This document shows positions 1-5,716 of a DNA stretch of 5,716 nucleotides, piece by piece. The notes under the pieces are model-generated. The model did no database searches and was not told the origin of the DNA. It saw nothing but the letters and a program-made list of their open reading frames with translations. This stretch comes from an uncultured Clostridia bacterium (lineage in GTDB: Bacteria; Bacillota; Clostridia; Christensenellales; UBA1242), in the NCBI GenBank assembly GCA_947589615.1, contig CANQBU010000083.1, positions 1 to 5,716 of the forward strand. Reading direction: 5' to 3'. A program made the position numbers and the translations under genes. The stretch's first letter is position 1. Every line of letters starts with the position of its first letter.

Positions 1-1250
1 GAAAGCTCTTTCGCTCTTTCTGCAGTAAATACGATTTTTCCGCAAGCAGCCCCTGGAGATGCAGGAAGTGCCTCTGCGATTGGCATAGCATCTTTCAATG
101 CTTTTTCGTCAAATTGTGGGTGCAAAAGTGCATCAAGTTGTTTAGGGTCAAGCATCATAAGTGCTTCTTGCTCTGTTATCATGCCTTCGCTTACAAGGTC
201 AACTGCGATTTTTAAAGCCGCTTTTGCCGTTCTTTTACCATTTCTGGTTTGAAGCATATAGAGTCTTCCATTTTCGATTGTAAACTCCATATCTTGCATA
301 TCTTTATTGTGTTTTTCAAGTTTCTTTGCAATGTCTGCAAATTGTCTATAAACGAGAGGATTTTGTTTCTCAAGTGCTGAAATTGGTTGAGGAGTTCTAA
401 TTCCGGCAACAACGTCTTCACCTTGAGCATTCATAAGATATTCTCCATAGAGAACATTCTCACCTGTCGCAGGGTTTCTTGAGAAGGCAACACCTGTTCC
501 AGATGTCTCTCCCATATTTCCAAACACCATGGATTGAACATTTACGGCAGTTCCCCACTCATAAGGAATGTCGTGCATTCTTCTATAAACGTTTGCTCTT
601 TCGTTATCCCATGAACGGAATACCGCTCTAACTGCCTCGATAAGTTGAACTTTTGGATCTTGTGGGAATTCTTCGCCTTGTGCTTTTAAATATAACTCTT
701 TAAATAATTTTACAATTTCTTTAAGGTCATCTGCAGTAAGGTCTTTATCGTATTGAACGCCCTTTTCTTGTTTTACTCTGTCAAGTATTCTCTCGTATTT
801 TGATTTTTCTTGTTGCATAACAACATCAGAGAACATTTGAATGAATCTTCTGTAAGAATCATAAGCAAATCTTGGATTTTTGGTAAGTGTTGCAAGTCCT
901 TCAACAACTTCATCATTAAGTCCAAGGTTTAAGATTGTATCCATCATTCCGGGCATTGAAACTCTAGCACCTGAACGAACAGAAACAAGAAGAGGATTTT
1001 TCTTATCTCCTAATTTTTTGCCTGTCATTTTTTCGAGTTCACCGAGTTTATACTCAATTTGAGACATCATCAAATCATTGATTTTTCTTCCGTCTTTGTA
1101 ATATTGAGTGCAAGCCTCAGTTGTGATTGTAAAACCTTGTGGAACAGGCATTCCAAGGTTTGTCATTTCGGCAAGATTTGCGCCCTTGCCACCAAAGAGG
1201 GCTTTGTTTTTGCCGTCAGCTTCTTTGAAAAGATAAACGAATTGTTTCAT
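1..1250 (-). CDS. ppdK: Pyruvate, phosphate dikinase, N-terminal part (cut by left edge)
   Basis: This cytosolic enzyme reversibly converts pyruvate, ATP and phosphate to phosphoenolpyruvate, AMP and pyrophosphate. In anaerobes it often works in the glycolytic direction. The 416 visible residues include the ATP-grasp start GGKGANLAEM (20-29), the block LLVSVRSGARVSMPGMMDT (87-105), the nucleotide-binding stretch GETSGTGVAFSRNPATGE (247-264), and MEFTIENGRLYMLQTRNGKR (331-350). The swivelling phosphohistidine domain begins at SPGAACGKIVF (398-408). The family is usually about 870-900 aa, so the catalytic histidine and the C-terminal PEP/pyruvate barrel lie beyond the left edge. The start is set by AAAAGGAG 5 nt before the ATG at 1250. 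The visible frame is intact with all expected motifs. It is transcribed in the same direction as the paralogue array but separated by 176 nt with its own likely promoter. Family identity is very secure. Confidence 0.97.
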   Translation of the reverse strand, partial: MKQFVYLFKEADGKNKALFGGKGANLAEMTNLGMPVPQGFTITTEACTQYYKDGRKINDLMMSQIEYKLGELEKMTGKKLGDKKNPLLVSVRSGARVSMPGMMDTILNLGLNDEVVEGLATLTKNPRFAYDSYRRFIQMFSDVVMQQEKSKYERILDRVKQEKGVQYDKDLTADDLKEIVKLFKELYLKAQGEEFPQDPKVQLIEAVRAVFRSWDNERANVYRRMHDIPYEWGTAVNVQSMVFGNMGETSGTGVAFSRNPATGENVLYGEYLMNAQGEDVVAGIRTPQPISALEKQNPLVYRQFADIAKKLEKHNKDMQDMEFTIENGRLYMLQTRNGKRTAKAALKIAVDLVSEGMITEQEALMMLDPKQLDALLHPQFDEKALKDAMPIAEALPASPGAACGKIVFTAERAKEL

Positions 1251-1275
1251 ATATTCTCCTTTTTAACACTATAAA

Positions 1276-1304
1276 ATTATATACTATTTAAAAAAAATAT
1301 CCAA
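1276..1304 (-). promoter_or_regulatory. Probable sigma-70-type promoter of ppdK
   Basis: On the minus strand, TTGGAT (1304-1299) and a perfect TATAAT (1281-1276) are 17 nt apart, the optimal spacing. Initiation would fall near 1269 and give a leader of about 20 nt containing the ppdK Shine-Dalgarno site. The -35 box matches the consensus at only three of six positions, and AT-rich spacers produce TATAAT-like strings by chance, so this is a plausible rather than firm call. It fits the 176-nt gap, which is far wider than any gap inside the upstream array. Confidence 0.45.
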
Positions 1305-1426
1305 ATAAATTTGAATATTATTTTTATTTTTTTACAATTCCTATCGAGTTAAACATTATCTCCAGTTTATTTTTAACTTTTAATTAAAAATAATGTCGAT
1401 AATCTTATATTATTACTTTCTTGCCA

Positions 1427-1888
1427 TTACTCCAAATCTATATAAGGCCTGTCGGTAAAACCAGCGATATTTTTCTCTACAACTTTTCCATCTACTAATT
1501 GATTTTCTTGCAAGACTTCACATTCGGCATCAGCAGTATTAAACACACATAATTTATCACCATTTATGAACAAGCAAAATTTGTCCTTTAATTTATCATA
1601 CTGCGAAATAATATACTCTACAAATCCTTTCGTGTTGGGATTTAATTCTGGTGGGGAATTTTTTAATTCCTTGTAATCAATTACTTTCCCAAATACATAA
1701 TTTTTAGTAGTTTTATATTTATCTTCTTTTTTATCGTATTTTTGGCACCAAATAAACACTGTATCATTTGGCAAATCAGTAAGTTCGTAAATATTATCGC
1801 TATCGCAATATATCTTTTTCTCCTCACTGTCTCCTTTATAATTCTGATTATAATAAATTGTAAGTTGATATAAATTCTTTAATTCCAT
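1427..1888 (-). CDS. Array protein 8 (last, divergent member), function unknown
   Basis: Not recognised as a named family; it is the last and most diverged short member of the paralogue array. The 153-aa protein starts MELKNLYQLTIYY instead of MQFDNIY, but keeps the array layout. It has YCDSDNIYELTDLP (27-40, one residue shifted from its paralogues), YVFGK (64-68), a lysine-rich helical middle, the strand pair around FCLF and KLCVF (104-116), DGKVVEK (133-139), and the terminal YIDLE (149-153). The start has its own GGAG five nt upstream, and this site (ACGGAGTTAGC) differs from the AAAGGAGAA of its neighbours. It lies 28 nt after the preceding gene, so it is probably co-transcribed. No signal peptide or membrane segment is seen. 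Coding status is strong from conserved motifs; the role is unknown. Confidence 0.85.
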   Translation of the reverse strand: MELKNLYQLTIYYNQNYKGDSEEKKIYCDSDNIYELTDLPNDTVFIWCQKYDKKEDKYKTTKNYVFGKVIDYKELKNSPPELNPNTKGFVEYIISQYDKLKDKFCLFINGDKLCVFNTADAECEVLQENQLVDGKVVEKNIAGFTDRPYIDLE

Positions 1889-1916
1889 GCTAACTCCGTT
1901 TTTCGTTAAATAATCT

Positions 1917-2390
1917 CTACTCCAAATCTATATAGGATTTTTCATCAATCTCGTTTAAGGGACTATTTATAACTCTTCCATTTCTTATCCTTCCTATATC
2001 TACTCTGCCACCCACACCTAGGCAGTCAGCGGCATCTTTGCCCACTTTAAAGATATAGTAGTTATTCTTTCCCGCCTTCATCTCCTTATAGGCTTCAACC
2101 AGGCGGCTTGCTTGATCTGAATTACAGTTTAGCTTGCCCATGATTTTTTCAAACTCCTCTAAGGATAATCGCTCGCCAACAAAATATTCTTTTGTTTTCT
2201 TAAATGGTGTTCCAAGGTCTATATAAGGCAGGTTGTTATCACGTTCCAACAAATTAATTGCATATGTCGTCTCTGGCAAATCTTTTAATGCAAAAACATC
2301 ATCACTATCACTATATAACTGCGATTTTGTTATGTAACCTTTTTCATTATAATACAACACATCAAAAGCATAAATTTTGTCAAATTGCAT
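1917..2390 (-). CDS. Array protein 7, function unknown
   Basis: A 157-aa member of the array. An in-frame ATG seven codons upstream (2411) would give a longer product, but AAAGGAG sits 5 nt before the ATG at 2390. That start also yields the MQFDKIY beginning shared with the paralogues, so 2390 is preferred. Visible features are YSDSDDVFALKDLPETTY (26-43, no gaps against four other members), YFVGE (69-73), a helix rich in E, K and A (about 76-106), the strand YYIFKVG (111-117), IGRIRNGRVI (132-141), and the terminal YIDLE (153-157). An extra YIDLG occurs at 56-60. It follows the three-domain gene by 17 nt. No secretion signal or catalytic motif is evident; the function is unknown. Confidence 0.88.
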   Translation of the reverse strand: MQFDKIYAFDVLYYNEKGYITKSQLYSDSDDVFALKDLPETTYAINLLERDNNLPYIDLGTPFKKTKEYFVGERLSLEEFEKIMGKLNCNSDQASRLVEAYKEMKAGKNNYYIFKVGKDAADCLGVGGRVDIGRIRNGRVINSPLNEIDEKSYIDLE

Positions 2391-2394
2391 ATTT

Positions 2395-2401
2395 TCTCCT
2401 T
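2395..2401 (-). promoter_or_regulatory. Shine-Dalgarno site that fixes the start of array protein 7
   Basis: AAGGAG on the minus strand ends 5 nt before the ATG at 2390. The same AAAGGAGA string precedes the other MQ[FY]D members at similar spacing, which supports 2390 over the in-frame ATG at 2411. Confidence 0.8.
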
Positions 2402-2407
2402 TTTTAA

Positions 2408-3517
2408 TCATTCAAGATATGTAAAATCCTTATTTTTATAAGGATCAAATTTATTTTCTGTGAGTTGTTCTGGTTCTATTATAGTGCATTTTTCACATTC
2501 TACAGTTTTTATACCGTAAGCGGTTTCAATAAATCTCTGATTTTGAGGAATATCTTTTTTATAGACGTCCATATTCTTTTGTTTTGCCTCGTTTGCCGAA
2601 ATCTCCTTGCCGACAATAAACTCTTGCTCATCATATATTGTCCCGTCTTTCAATTTATAGCAAAACTTTACTCTATAAAGTCCTTGCTTAAAAACTATAT
2701 CTTCAATATTTGCAGCGCTCTCATCTACTGCCCAATGAATTTCTCCGCCACCCGAAAGTGCTCGATAATACTCTATTGTTATATTTTTATTCGTATCCTT
2801 AATGTATCTTCCTTCCTTTATCTGCTCAGGCGGAATCAATATAAAATTCTTTTCCCCAACTCTTCTTATTCCAGTCGGAGTGGACAGATATGTATATTGG
2901 TTGTCATTGGGGTTATATCCTGCTTGCAAAATTTCATTTTCATTGGCAAGTTTTCCGATTATATAATTCCTTTCATCAACACTTTCCCAACTTTCGTCTT
3001 TGGCATATATTTTAAAGCCAATTACACCTTCTTCTATTTGCAAATTCTCCAAATTCAAACTTTTAAGCCTTTCCGTCCATCGCTGTGAGTTTCCTTTGTA
3101 AAATTTAATATAGTATGTTTTGTCGCCATGTGAATGATGATACTTTCCGTGTGAAATTTGATTGAGTTCTATAACAGGATAACTTTCCCTATCGGGTATA
3201 GCATGAAGCTTTCCATCGCTTAGCGTTTCACAAAATCCGTCCCATGTCTTCATGTCTTTGCCCCAGATATAACCGAGGTTTGGATATTTTTGTTTGAACT
3301 GCTCATATCGATAATATTTCCCAACATAAAACCTTTTATATCCCGGCAGTTGTGTTATAGGCTTATCATTATCTTCAGGAAGATTTTTTTGATAAATTTC
3401 CACGATATCTGTTCCCGCTAAAAATCTTACCGATGAGATTTTATCGTCATCTAGCGATTGCTCACTTAATATGATATTTTTGTTTAGTTCTCTTGTCAGT
3501 CTTGCAAAGTAACCCAT
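2408..3517 (-). CDS. Array protein 6: long member with three copies of the array domain, function unknown
   Basis: This 369-aa protein lacks the MQFDNIY start and is over twice the length of its neighbours. It appears to hold three diverged copies of their domain. The [FY]xxGK motif recurs as FYVGK (63-67), YIIGK (185-189) and FIVGK (300-304), about 115-122 residues apart. Each is preceded by a two-strand segment, for example GVIGFKIYAKDE (164-175) and GLYRVKFCYKLKDG (279-292). Each is followed about 40-50 residues later by a similar tail: VIELNQISHGKY (115-126), ILIPPEQIKEGRY (226-238) and TIIEPEQLTENKF (345-357). Copy 3 also resembles the N-terminal half of the short proteins. The protein ends FTYLE, a variant of the array tail. 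Its ATG has AAAGGAG 5-6 nt upstream and lies 13 nt after the preceding gene. No signal peptide or membrane segment is apparent. Coding is certain; the triplication is read by eye. Confidence 0.88.
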   Translation of the reverse strand: MGYFARLTRELNKNIILSEQSLDDDKISSVRFLAGTDIVEIYQKNLPEDNDKPITQLPGYKRFYVGKYYRYEQFKQKYPNLGYIWGKDMKTWDGFCETLSDGKLHAIPDRESYPVIELNQISHGKYHHSHGDKTYYIKFYKGNSQRWTERLKSLNLENLQIEEGVIGFKIYAKDESWESVDERNYIIGKLANENEILQAGYNPNDNQYTYLSTPTGIRRVGEKNFILIPPEQIKEGRYIKDTNKNITIEYYRALSGGGEIHWAVDESAANIEDIVFKQGLYRVKFCYKLKDGTIYDEQEFIVGKEISANEAKQKNMDVYKKDIPQNQRFIETAYGIKTVECEKCTIIEPEQLTENKFDPYKNKDFTYLE

Positions 3518-3530
3518 GCCTCTCCTTTAC

Positions 3531-3989
3531 TTATTCCAAACTTATATAGTTATCATTATCAGCGTTAATTGCTGGCTTCTCTTTCATAATTCTCCCGCAC
3601 TGAATTTCTCCAGCAAGTTCACCTTTATAGTCGTATTTATACAAGCACAAAATTTTCCCTTGTATTCTAAGAATCGTATATGGCGTATTCAATTGTGTAA
3701 TACTTTGATTCCAAGTCAATAATTCGTCACGATAATGTTTGTCTGTTGCAACCTTTATTTCTTTTTCAAGTTCCTCAACGCCAAGCGGTGTTCCAACAAT
3801 GTATGACTTACTAAAAGGCGTGCCGCCATCTTTATTCGCAAAGTAAAACTGTTCAATATAATAGGTTGTATCAGGCAAATTTTGAAGTGAATAGATATCA
3901 GCATTATCACTGTAAGTATTAATGCTTTTCCTAAACCCTTGTTCATCTATATAAAAAACTTTATACATATAAATATTGTCGAATTGCAT
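3531..3989 (-). CDS. Array protein 5, function unknown
   Basis: A 152-aa typical member. It begins MQFDNIYMYKVFYIDEQG, then YSDNADIYSLQNLPDTTYYI (26-45), YIVGT (63-67), a helical segment starting LGVEELEKEI (69-78), the strands YTILRIQGKILCLYKY (104-119), GEIQCGRIM (127-135), and the tail DNYISLE (146-152). The start is supported by AAAAGGAG 6-7 nt upstream. The gene lies 15 nt after protein 4 and 13 nt before the three-domain gene. Its DNA encoding roughly residues 24-43 is almost identical to that of array protein 2, although the two are not adjacent, while the middle parts differ. No secretion signal, membrane segment or known catalytic motif is seen. The function is unknown. Confidence 0.9.
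   Translation of the reverse strand: MQFDNIYMYKVFYIDEQGFRKSINTYSDNADIYSLQNLPDTTYYIEQFYFANKDGGTPFSKSYIVGTPLGVEELEKEIKVATDKHYRDELLTWNQSITQLNTPYTILRIQGKILCLYKYDYKGELAGEIQCGRIMKEKPAINADNDNYISLE
3860..3920 (-). repeat. 61-nt block shared with array gene 2 (copy in gene 5)
   Basis: By direct comparison 57 of 61 positions match 5427-5487. The block lies inside the 5' coding part of gene 5 (about residues 24-43). It is more alike than the flanking DNA of the two genes, which suggests recent duplication or gene conversion. Confidence 0.8.
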
Positions 3990-4004
3990 TTCTTCTCCTT
4001 TTAT

Positions 4005-4541
4005 CTATTCAAGGTCGATATAATTATCAATCTCATATTTTGCAGGCTGTTTAGTCCGTGCCGATTGTTTTGTTTGTGAGCCTTGTTTAACCACCTTACC
4101 GCCCTCAATAAAACCAATGATTTTCTCCGGATAACTATCTACAAATATAATGTGGTTGTTATTGAGTCTTAATATTATGGTGTCCCGATCATTAACATTA
4201 TTGGTTATACGGTCATACCAATCTTTCAATCTTTTGCGACATTTTGTATCGGTGACTATATCAATTTCATTTTTCAAATCTTTAAGCGTCAACCTTTTCC
4301 CAACCCAATATTCATCTAAAGTAGTGTCATCAAAAAAATCATCATCATACAAATTATAAGTAAAGGAAAAATTACCGTCAAAATCTTTCATTAAATGTCT
4401 TCTTTCAATCTTATATGTGGTATCAGGTAAACCCTCAAGATCATACACACTTTTATTATCACTATAAATTTTATAGAAAGCATCCTTTCCATTTTTATCT
4501 TCGTAATCTATATTAAACATATAAATGTTGTCGTATTGCAT
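4005..4541 (-). CDS. Array protein 4, with acidic insert and basic tail linker, function unknown
   Basis: At 178 aa this is the longest of the single-domain members. The head is typical: MQYDNIYMFNIDYEDKNGK, then YSDNKSVYDLEGLPDTTY (26-43). Before the YWVGK motif (78-82) it carries an insertion of about 15 residues with the acidic cluster DDDFFDD (66-72). The helical region (about 84-113) is followed by the strands TIILRLNNNHIIFV (121-134), GFIEGGKVVK (143-152), and a polar basic linker with two TKQ units (155-168) before the tail DNYIDLE (172-178). The insert and linker account for its extra length. AAAAGGAG precedes the ATG. It lies 35 nt after protein 3 and 15 nt before protein 5. It lacks the LCL cysteine seen in several siblings. 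The function is unknown. Confidence 0.9.
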   Translation of the reverse strand: MQYDNIYMFNIDYEDKNGKDAFYKIYSDNKSVYDLEGLPDTTYKIERRHLMKDFDGNFSFTYNLYDDDFFDDTTLDEYWVGKRLTLKDLKNEIDIVTDTKCRKRLKDWYDRITNNVNDRDTIILRLNNNHIIFVDSYPEKIIGFIEGGKVVKQGSQTKQSARTKQPAKYEIDNYIDLE

Positions 4542-4542
4542 T
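4521..4542 (-). repeat. Conserved gene-head sequence (copy at gene 4)
   Basis: These 22 nt, spanning the first codons and start of gene 4, are identical to 5536-5557 at gene 2. A separate identical 20-nt string joins the start and ribosome site of gene 4 (4535-4554) to those of gene 5 (3983-4002). Gene heads and their Shine-Dalgarno sites appear to have been duplicated together. Confidence 0.7.
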
Positions 4543-4576
4543 TCTTCTCCTTTTGCGCTTTAAATATTGCACATAT

Positions 4577-5059
4577 TTATTCAAGGTCAGTGTAATTATC
4601 GTTATTATAATCGTTTTCTGTTGCTTTGACTATCTTGCCGTCCTTTATATCGCCAATAATTTCACCAGGATACTCATACTTAAATAGACATAGAAGTTTT
4701 CCTCGTTTCCTAAAAATAACGTATTGTTTTTTAGAATTTAAAATATTGTCACGCCAATTTTTAAATTCTTTGAGGTATTTTTTGTCGGCGGCAGTCTTTA
4801 TCTCTTTTCCCTCTATCTCTTTTTCTAAATCTTCAATAGTAAGAGGAGTTCCAATTAAATAATCACCATTAGTATCGCTATTGAGTATGGAACCTTCAAA
4901 ATTCTTTGTTAAACGATATTTCTCAATAAAATATGTCGTAATGGGTAAGTTTTGAAGGGAGTATACATCTCCATTATCGTTATAAGTTTTGTAATCCTTC
5001 TCTTTCCCATTGTTATCTAGGTAAAAAATATTAAACAAATAAATATTATCAAATTGCAT
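4577..5059 (-). CDS. Array protein 3, function unknown
   Basis: A 160-aa member that begins MQFDNIYLFNIFYLDNNGK. It has YNDNGDVYSLQNLPITTY (26-43, with N replacing S at position 27), YLIGT (67-71), a helix-rich charged middle (about 73-107), the strands YVIFRKRGKLLCLFKYEY (113-130), GDIKDGKIVK (136-145), and the tail DNYTDLE (154-160). The last 25 or so residues (KIVKATEN.Y.NDNYT.LE) are almost the same as in protein 2, and a 29-nt stretch there is identical in DNA. AAAAGGAG lies about 8 nt before the ATG. It is 29 nt after protein 2. There is no signal peptide or membrane segment. It is clearly a recent paralogue of its neighbour; the function is unknown. Confidence 0.9.
   Translation of the reverse strand: MQFDNIYLFNIFYLDNNGKEKDYKTYNDNGDVYSLQNLPITTYFIEKYRLTKNFEGSILNSDTNGDYLIGTPLTIEDLEKEIEGKEIKTAADKKYLKEFKNWRDNILNSKKQYVIFRKRGKLLCLFKYEYPGEIIGDIKDGKIVKATENDYNNDNYTDLE
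4612..4640 (-). repeat. 29-nt identical block shared with array gene 2 (copy in gene 3)
   Basis: Identical over 29 nt to 5124-5152. It encodes the GKIVKATEN stretch near the C-terminus, and similarity continues less perfectly on both sides. Confidence 0.8.
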
Positions 5060-5088
5060 TCCTTTCTCCTTTTCTTTATAACAGGCAA

Positions 5089-5556
5089 CTATTCAAGCTC
5101 TGTATAATTGTCATTGCTATAAGCGTTTTCTGTTGCTTTGACTATCTTGCCGCCTTTTATCTCGCCGACGAGTTTACCACCTTGATACCTTTCATTAGTC
5201 AGACAAATAAGTCTATTTTTAATTCTGAAAATAGTGTAAGGCTTTCCCGTGCTGGTTATCTCATTATATGCTTTTTTTAAATAGTGATGGTAAACTATAT
5301 CATCGGAATGCTCTGTAAGTATCATTTCTTCCTCAAGTTCCGCTAAAGAAATAGGTTTCCCAACAAGGTAAGACCCGCTAAAAGTTGTGCTAGCATCTTT
5401 TTTCGCACAATGATATACATTAATAAAATAGGTTGTATCAGGCAAATTTTCAAGTGAATAGATATCAGAATTATCACTATAAATATTACAAATGTCTTTA
5501 ATGCCTAATTCGTCTACATAAGATATTTTATAATTATAAATGTTGTCGTATTGCAT
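5089..5556 (-). CDS. Array protein 2, function unknown
   Basis: A 155-aa member beginning MQYDNIYNYKISYVDELG. It has YSDNSDIYSLENLPDTTYFI (26-45), YLVGK (63-67), a helical middle opened by ISLAELEEEM (69-78), the strands YTIFRIKNRLICLTNERY (107-124), GEIKGGKIVK (131-140), and the tail DNYTELE (149-155). The sequence is a mosaic by neighbour similarity: the 5' part matches protein 5 most closely at the DNA level, while the 3' part matches protein 3. AAAGGAG is 6 nt before the ATG, and the gene lies 23 nt after the partial first gene. No known catalytic or export motif is seen. The function is unknown. Confidence 0.9.
   Translation of the reverse strand: MQYDNIYNYKISYVDELGIKDICNIYSDNSDIYSLENLPDTTYFINVYHCAKKDASTTFSGSYLVGKPISLAELEEEMILTEHSDDIVYHHYLKKAYNEITSTGKPYTIFRIKNRLICLTNERYQGGKLVGEIKGGKIVKATENAYSNDNYTELE
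5124..5152 (-). repeat. 29-nt identical block shared with array gene 3 (copy in gene 2)
   Basis: Partner of 4612-4640, identical over 29 nt, near the 3' end of gene 2. Confidence 0.8.
5427..5487 (-). repeat. 61-nt block shared with array gene 5 (copy in gene 2)
   Basis: Partner of 3860-3920, with four mismatches in 61 nt. It encodes the YSDN.DIYSL.NLPDTTY region. Confidence 0.8.
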
Positions 5557-5579
5557 TCTTTCTCCTTTATTATTTCTAT

Positions 5580-5716
5580 TTATTCAAGTTCGGTGTAATT
5601 GTCATTATTATATTTGTTGTCTATAGATTGCCCTTGTTCTGCTTGCAATTTTTCCTTAACTATCTTGCCGTTTTCAATGTCACCGACAACTTCTCCTGAA
5701 TATTGCCCCCTATACA
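5580..5716 (-). CDS. Array protein 1, C-terminal fragment (cut by right edge), function unknown
   Basis: Only the last 44 codons and the TAA stop are in the window. The fragment shows YRGQYSGEVVGDIENGKIVK (1-20), matching the G.I..GK[IV]VK turn of its paralogues. A polar linker with several glutamines (21-30) follows, and then the tail NNDNYTELE (36-44), nearly identical to the ends of proteins 2 and 3. Reading frame and stop are supported by this match, and the downstream gene starts 23 nt later. The array therefore continues past the right edge, so the full number of copies and the operon promoter cannot be seen here. Confidence 0.85.
   Translation of the reverse strand, partial: YRGQYSGEVVGDIENGKIVKEKLQAEQGQSIDNKYNNDNYTELE

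Noticed and set aside
212..1274. Short open frames on both strands over ppdK (212-430, 880-1062, 1059-1274)
   Set aside because: They overlap the clearly conserved ppdK reading frame and show no recognisable protein motifs.
1347..1381. Inverted repeat AGTTAAA/TTTAACT followed by a short T run on the plus strand
   Set aside because: There is no plus-strand gene for it to terminate, the loop is 18 nt, and the stem is A-T rich. It is probably chance.
1386..1414. Possible minus-strand terminator after the array (AATAAT/ATTATT arms, short T run)
   Set aside because: The six-pair stem is all A-T with a 14-nt loop and only a short T run, too weak to call in such AT-rich DNA.
2213..2230. Internal YIDLG in array protein 7 as a relic gene end
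   Set aside because: It resembles the tail motif in protein and DNA but has no stop codon, and the domain continues normally after it. A short match like this may be chance.
2391..2411. Upstream ATG at 2411 as start of array protein 7
   Set aside because: It would add seven residues (MIKKGEN) encoded by the ribosome-binding sequence itself and overlap the preceding stop. The ATG at 2390 has the correct spacing and the family MQFDKIY start.
2465..3088. Plus-strand open frame of 207 codons opposite the three-domain gene
   Set aside because: It lies fully antisense to a gene supported by motifs and a ribosome site. Its F/Y/I/L/S-rich product is what an antisense frame of AT-rich coding DNA gives, and no Shine-Dalgarno site was recognised.
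3755..3946. 63-codon minus-strand frame inside array gene 5
   Set aside because: It is an out-of-frame shadow of gene 5, whose own frame carries the conserved family motifs.
1427..5716. CRISPR array or mobile-element interpretation of the repeated blocks
   Set aside because: The repeats are parts of coding sequences spaced by whole genes, with no regular short repeat-spacer pattern, terminal inverted repeats or transposase.

Overview
The window is AT-rich, uses the standard genetic code (TAA, TAG and TGA stops, with TGG for tryptophan), and carries strong AAAGGAGAA-type Shine-Dalgarno sites about 5-8 nt before each start. This fits a low-GC Firmicute-like bacterium, possibly a gut Clostridia relative; that placement is inference. 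Every supported gene lies on the minus strand, so transcription runs from the right edge to the left.

Left part (1-1250): the N-terminal 416 residues of pyruvate, phosphate dikinase (ppdK), a conserved metabolic enzyme, cut by the left edge. A 176-nt AT-rich gap (1251-1426) separates it from the genes to its right and holds a plausible sigma-70-type promoter for ppdK.

Right part (1427-5716): eight consecutive genes, the last cut by the right edge, spaced 13-35 nt apart and probably one operon. I do not recognise the family. Seven are short (152-178 aa where complete; one partial) and one is long (369 aa). Five of the six complete short proteins begin MQ[FY]D[NK]IY and align without gaps over their first 43 residues, including a Y-[SN]-D-[NS]...LP.TTY block. 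The core shared by the short proteins is a [FY]xxG[KTE] motif, a helical variable middle, and mostly a G.I..G[KR][IV] turn. All eight proteins, including the long one, end in [YF]-[IT]-x-L-E at the stop codon. The long gene seems to contain three diverged copies of the same domain. No signal peptides or membrane segments are evident, so the products are probably cytosolic.

Short blocks of near-identical DNA join different pairs of genes (5' part of one pair, 3' part of another), pointing to recent duplication and possibly gene conversion. The array is the unusual content of the window: an expanding family of single-domain proteins, one triplicated relative, and an invariant C-terminal tail. 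Its function cannot be read from the sequence; an immunity or decoy array, or a set of partner-binding adaptors, are hypotheses only.
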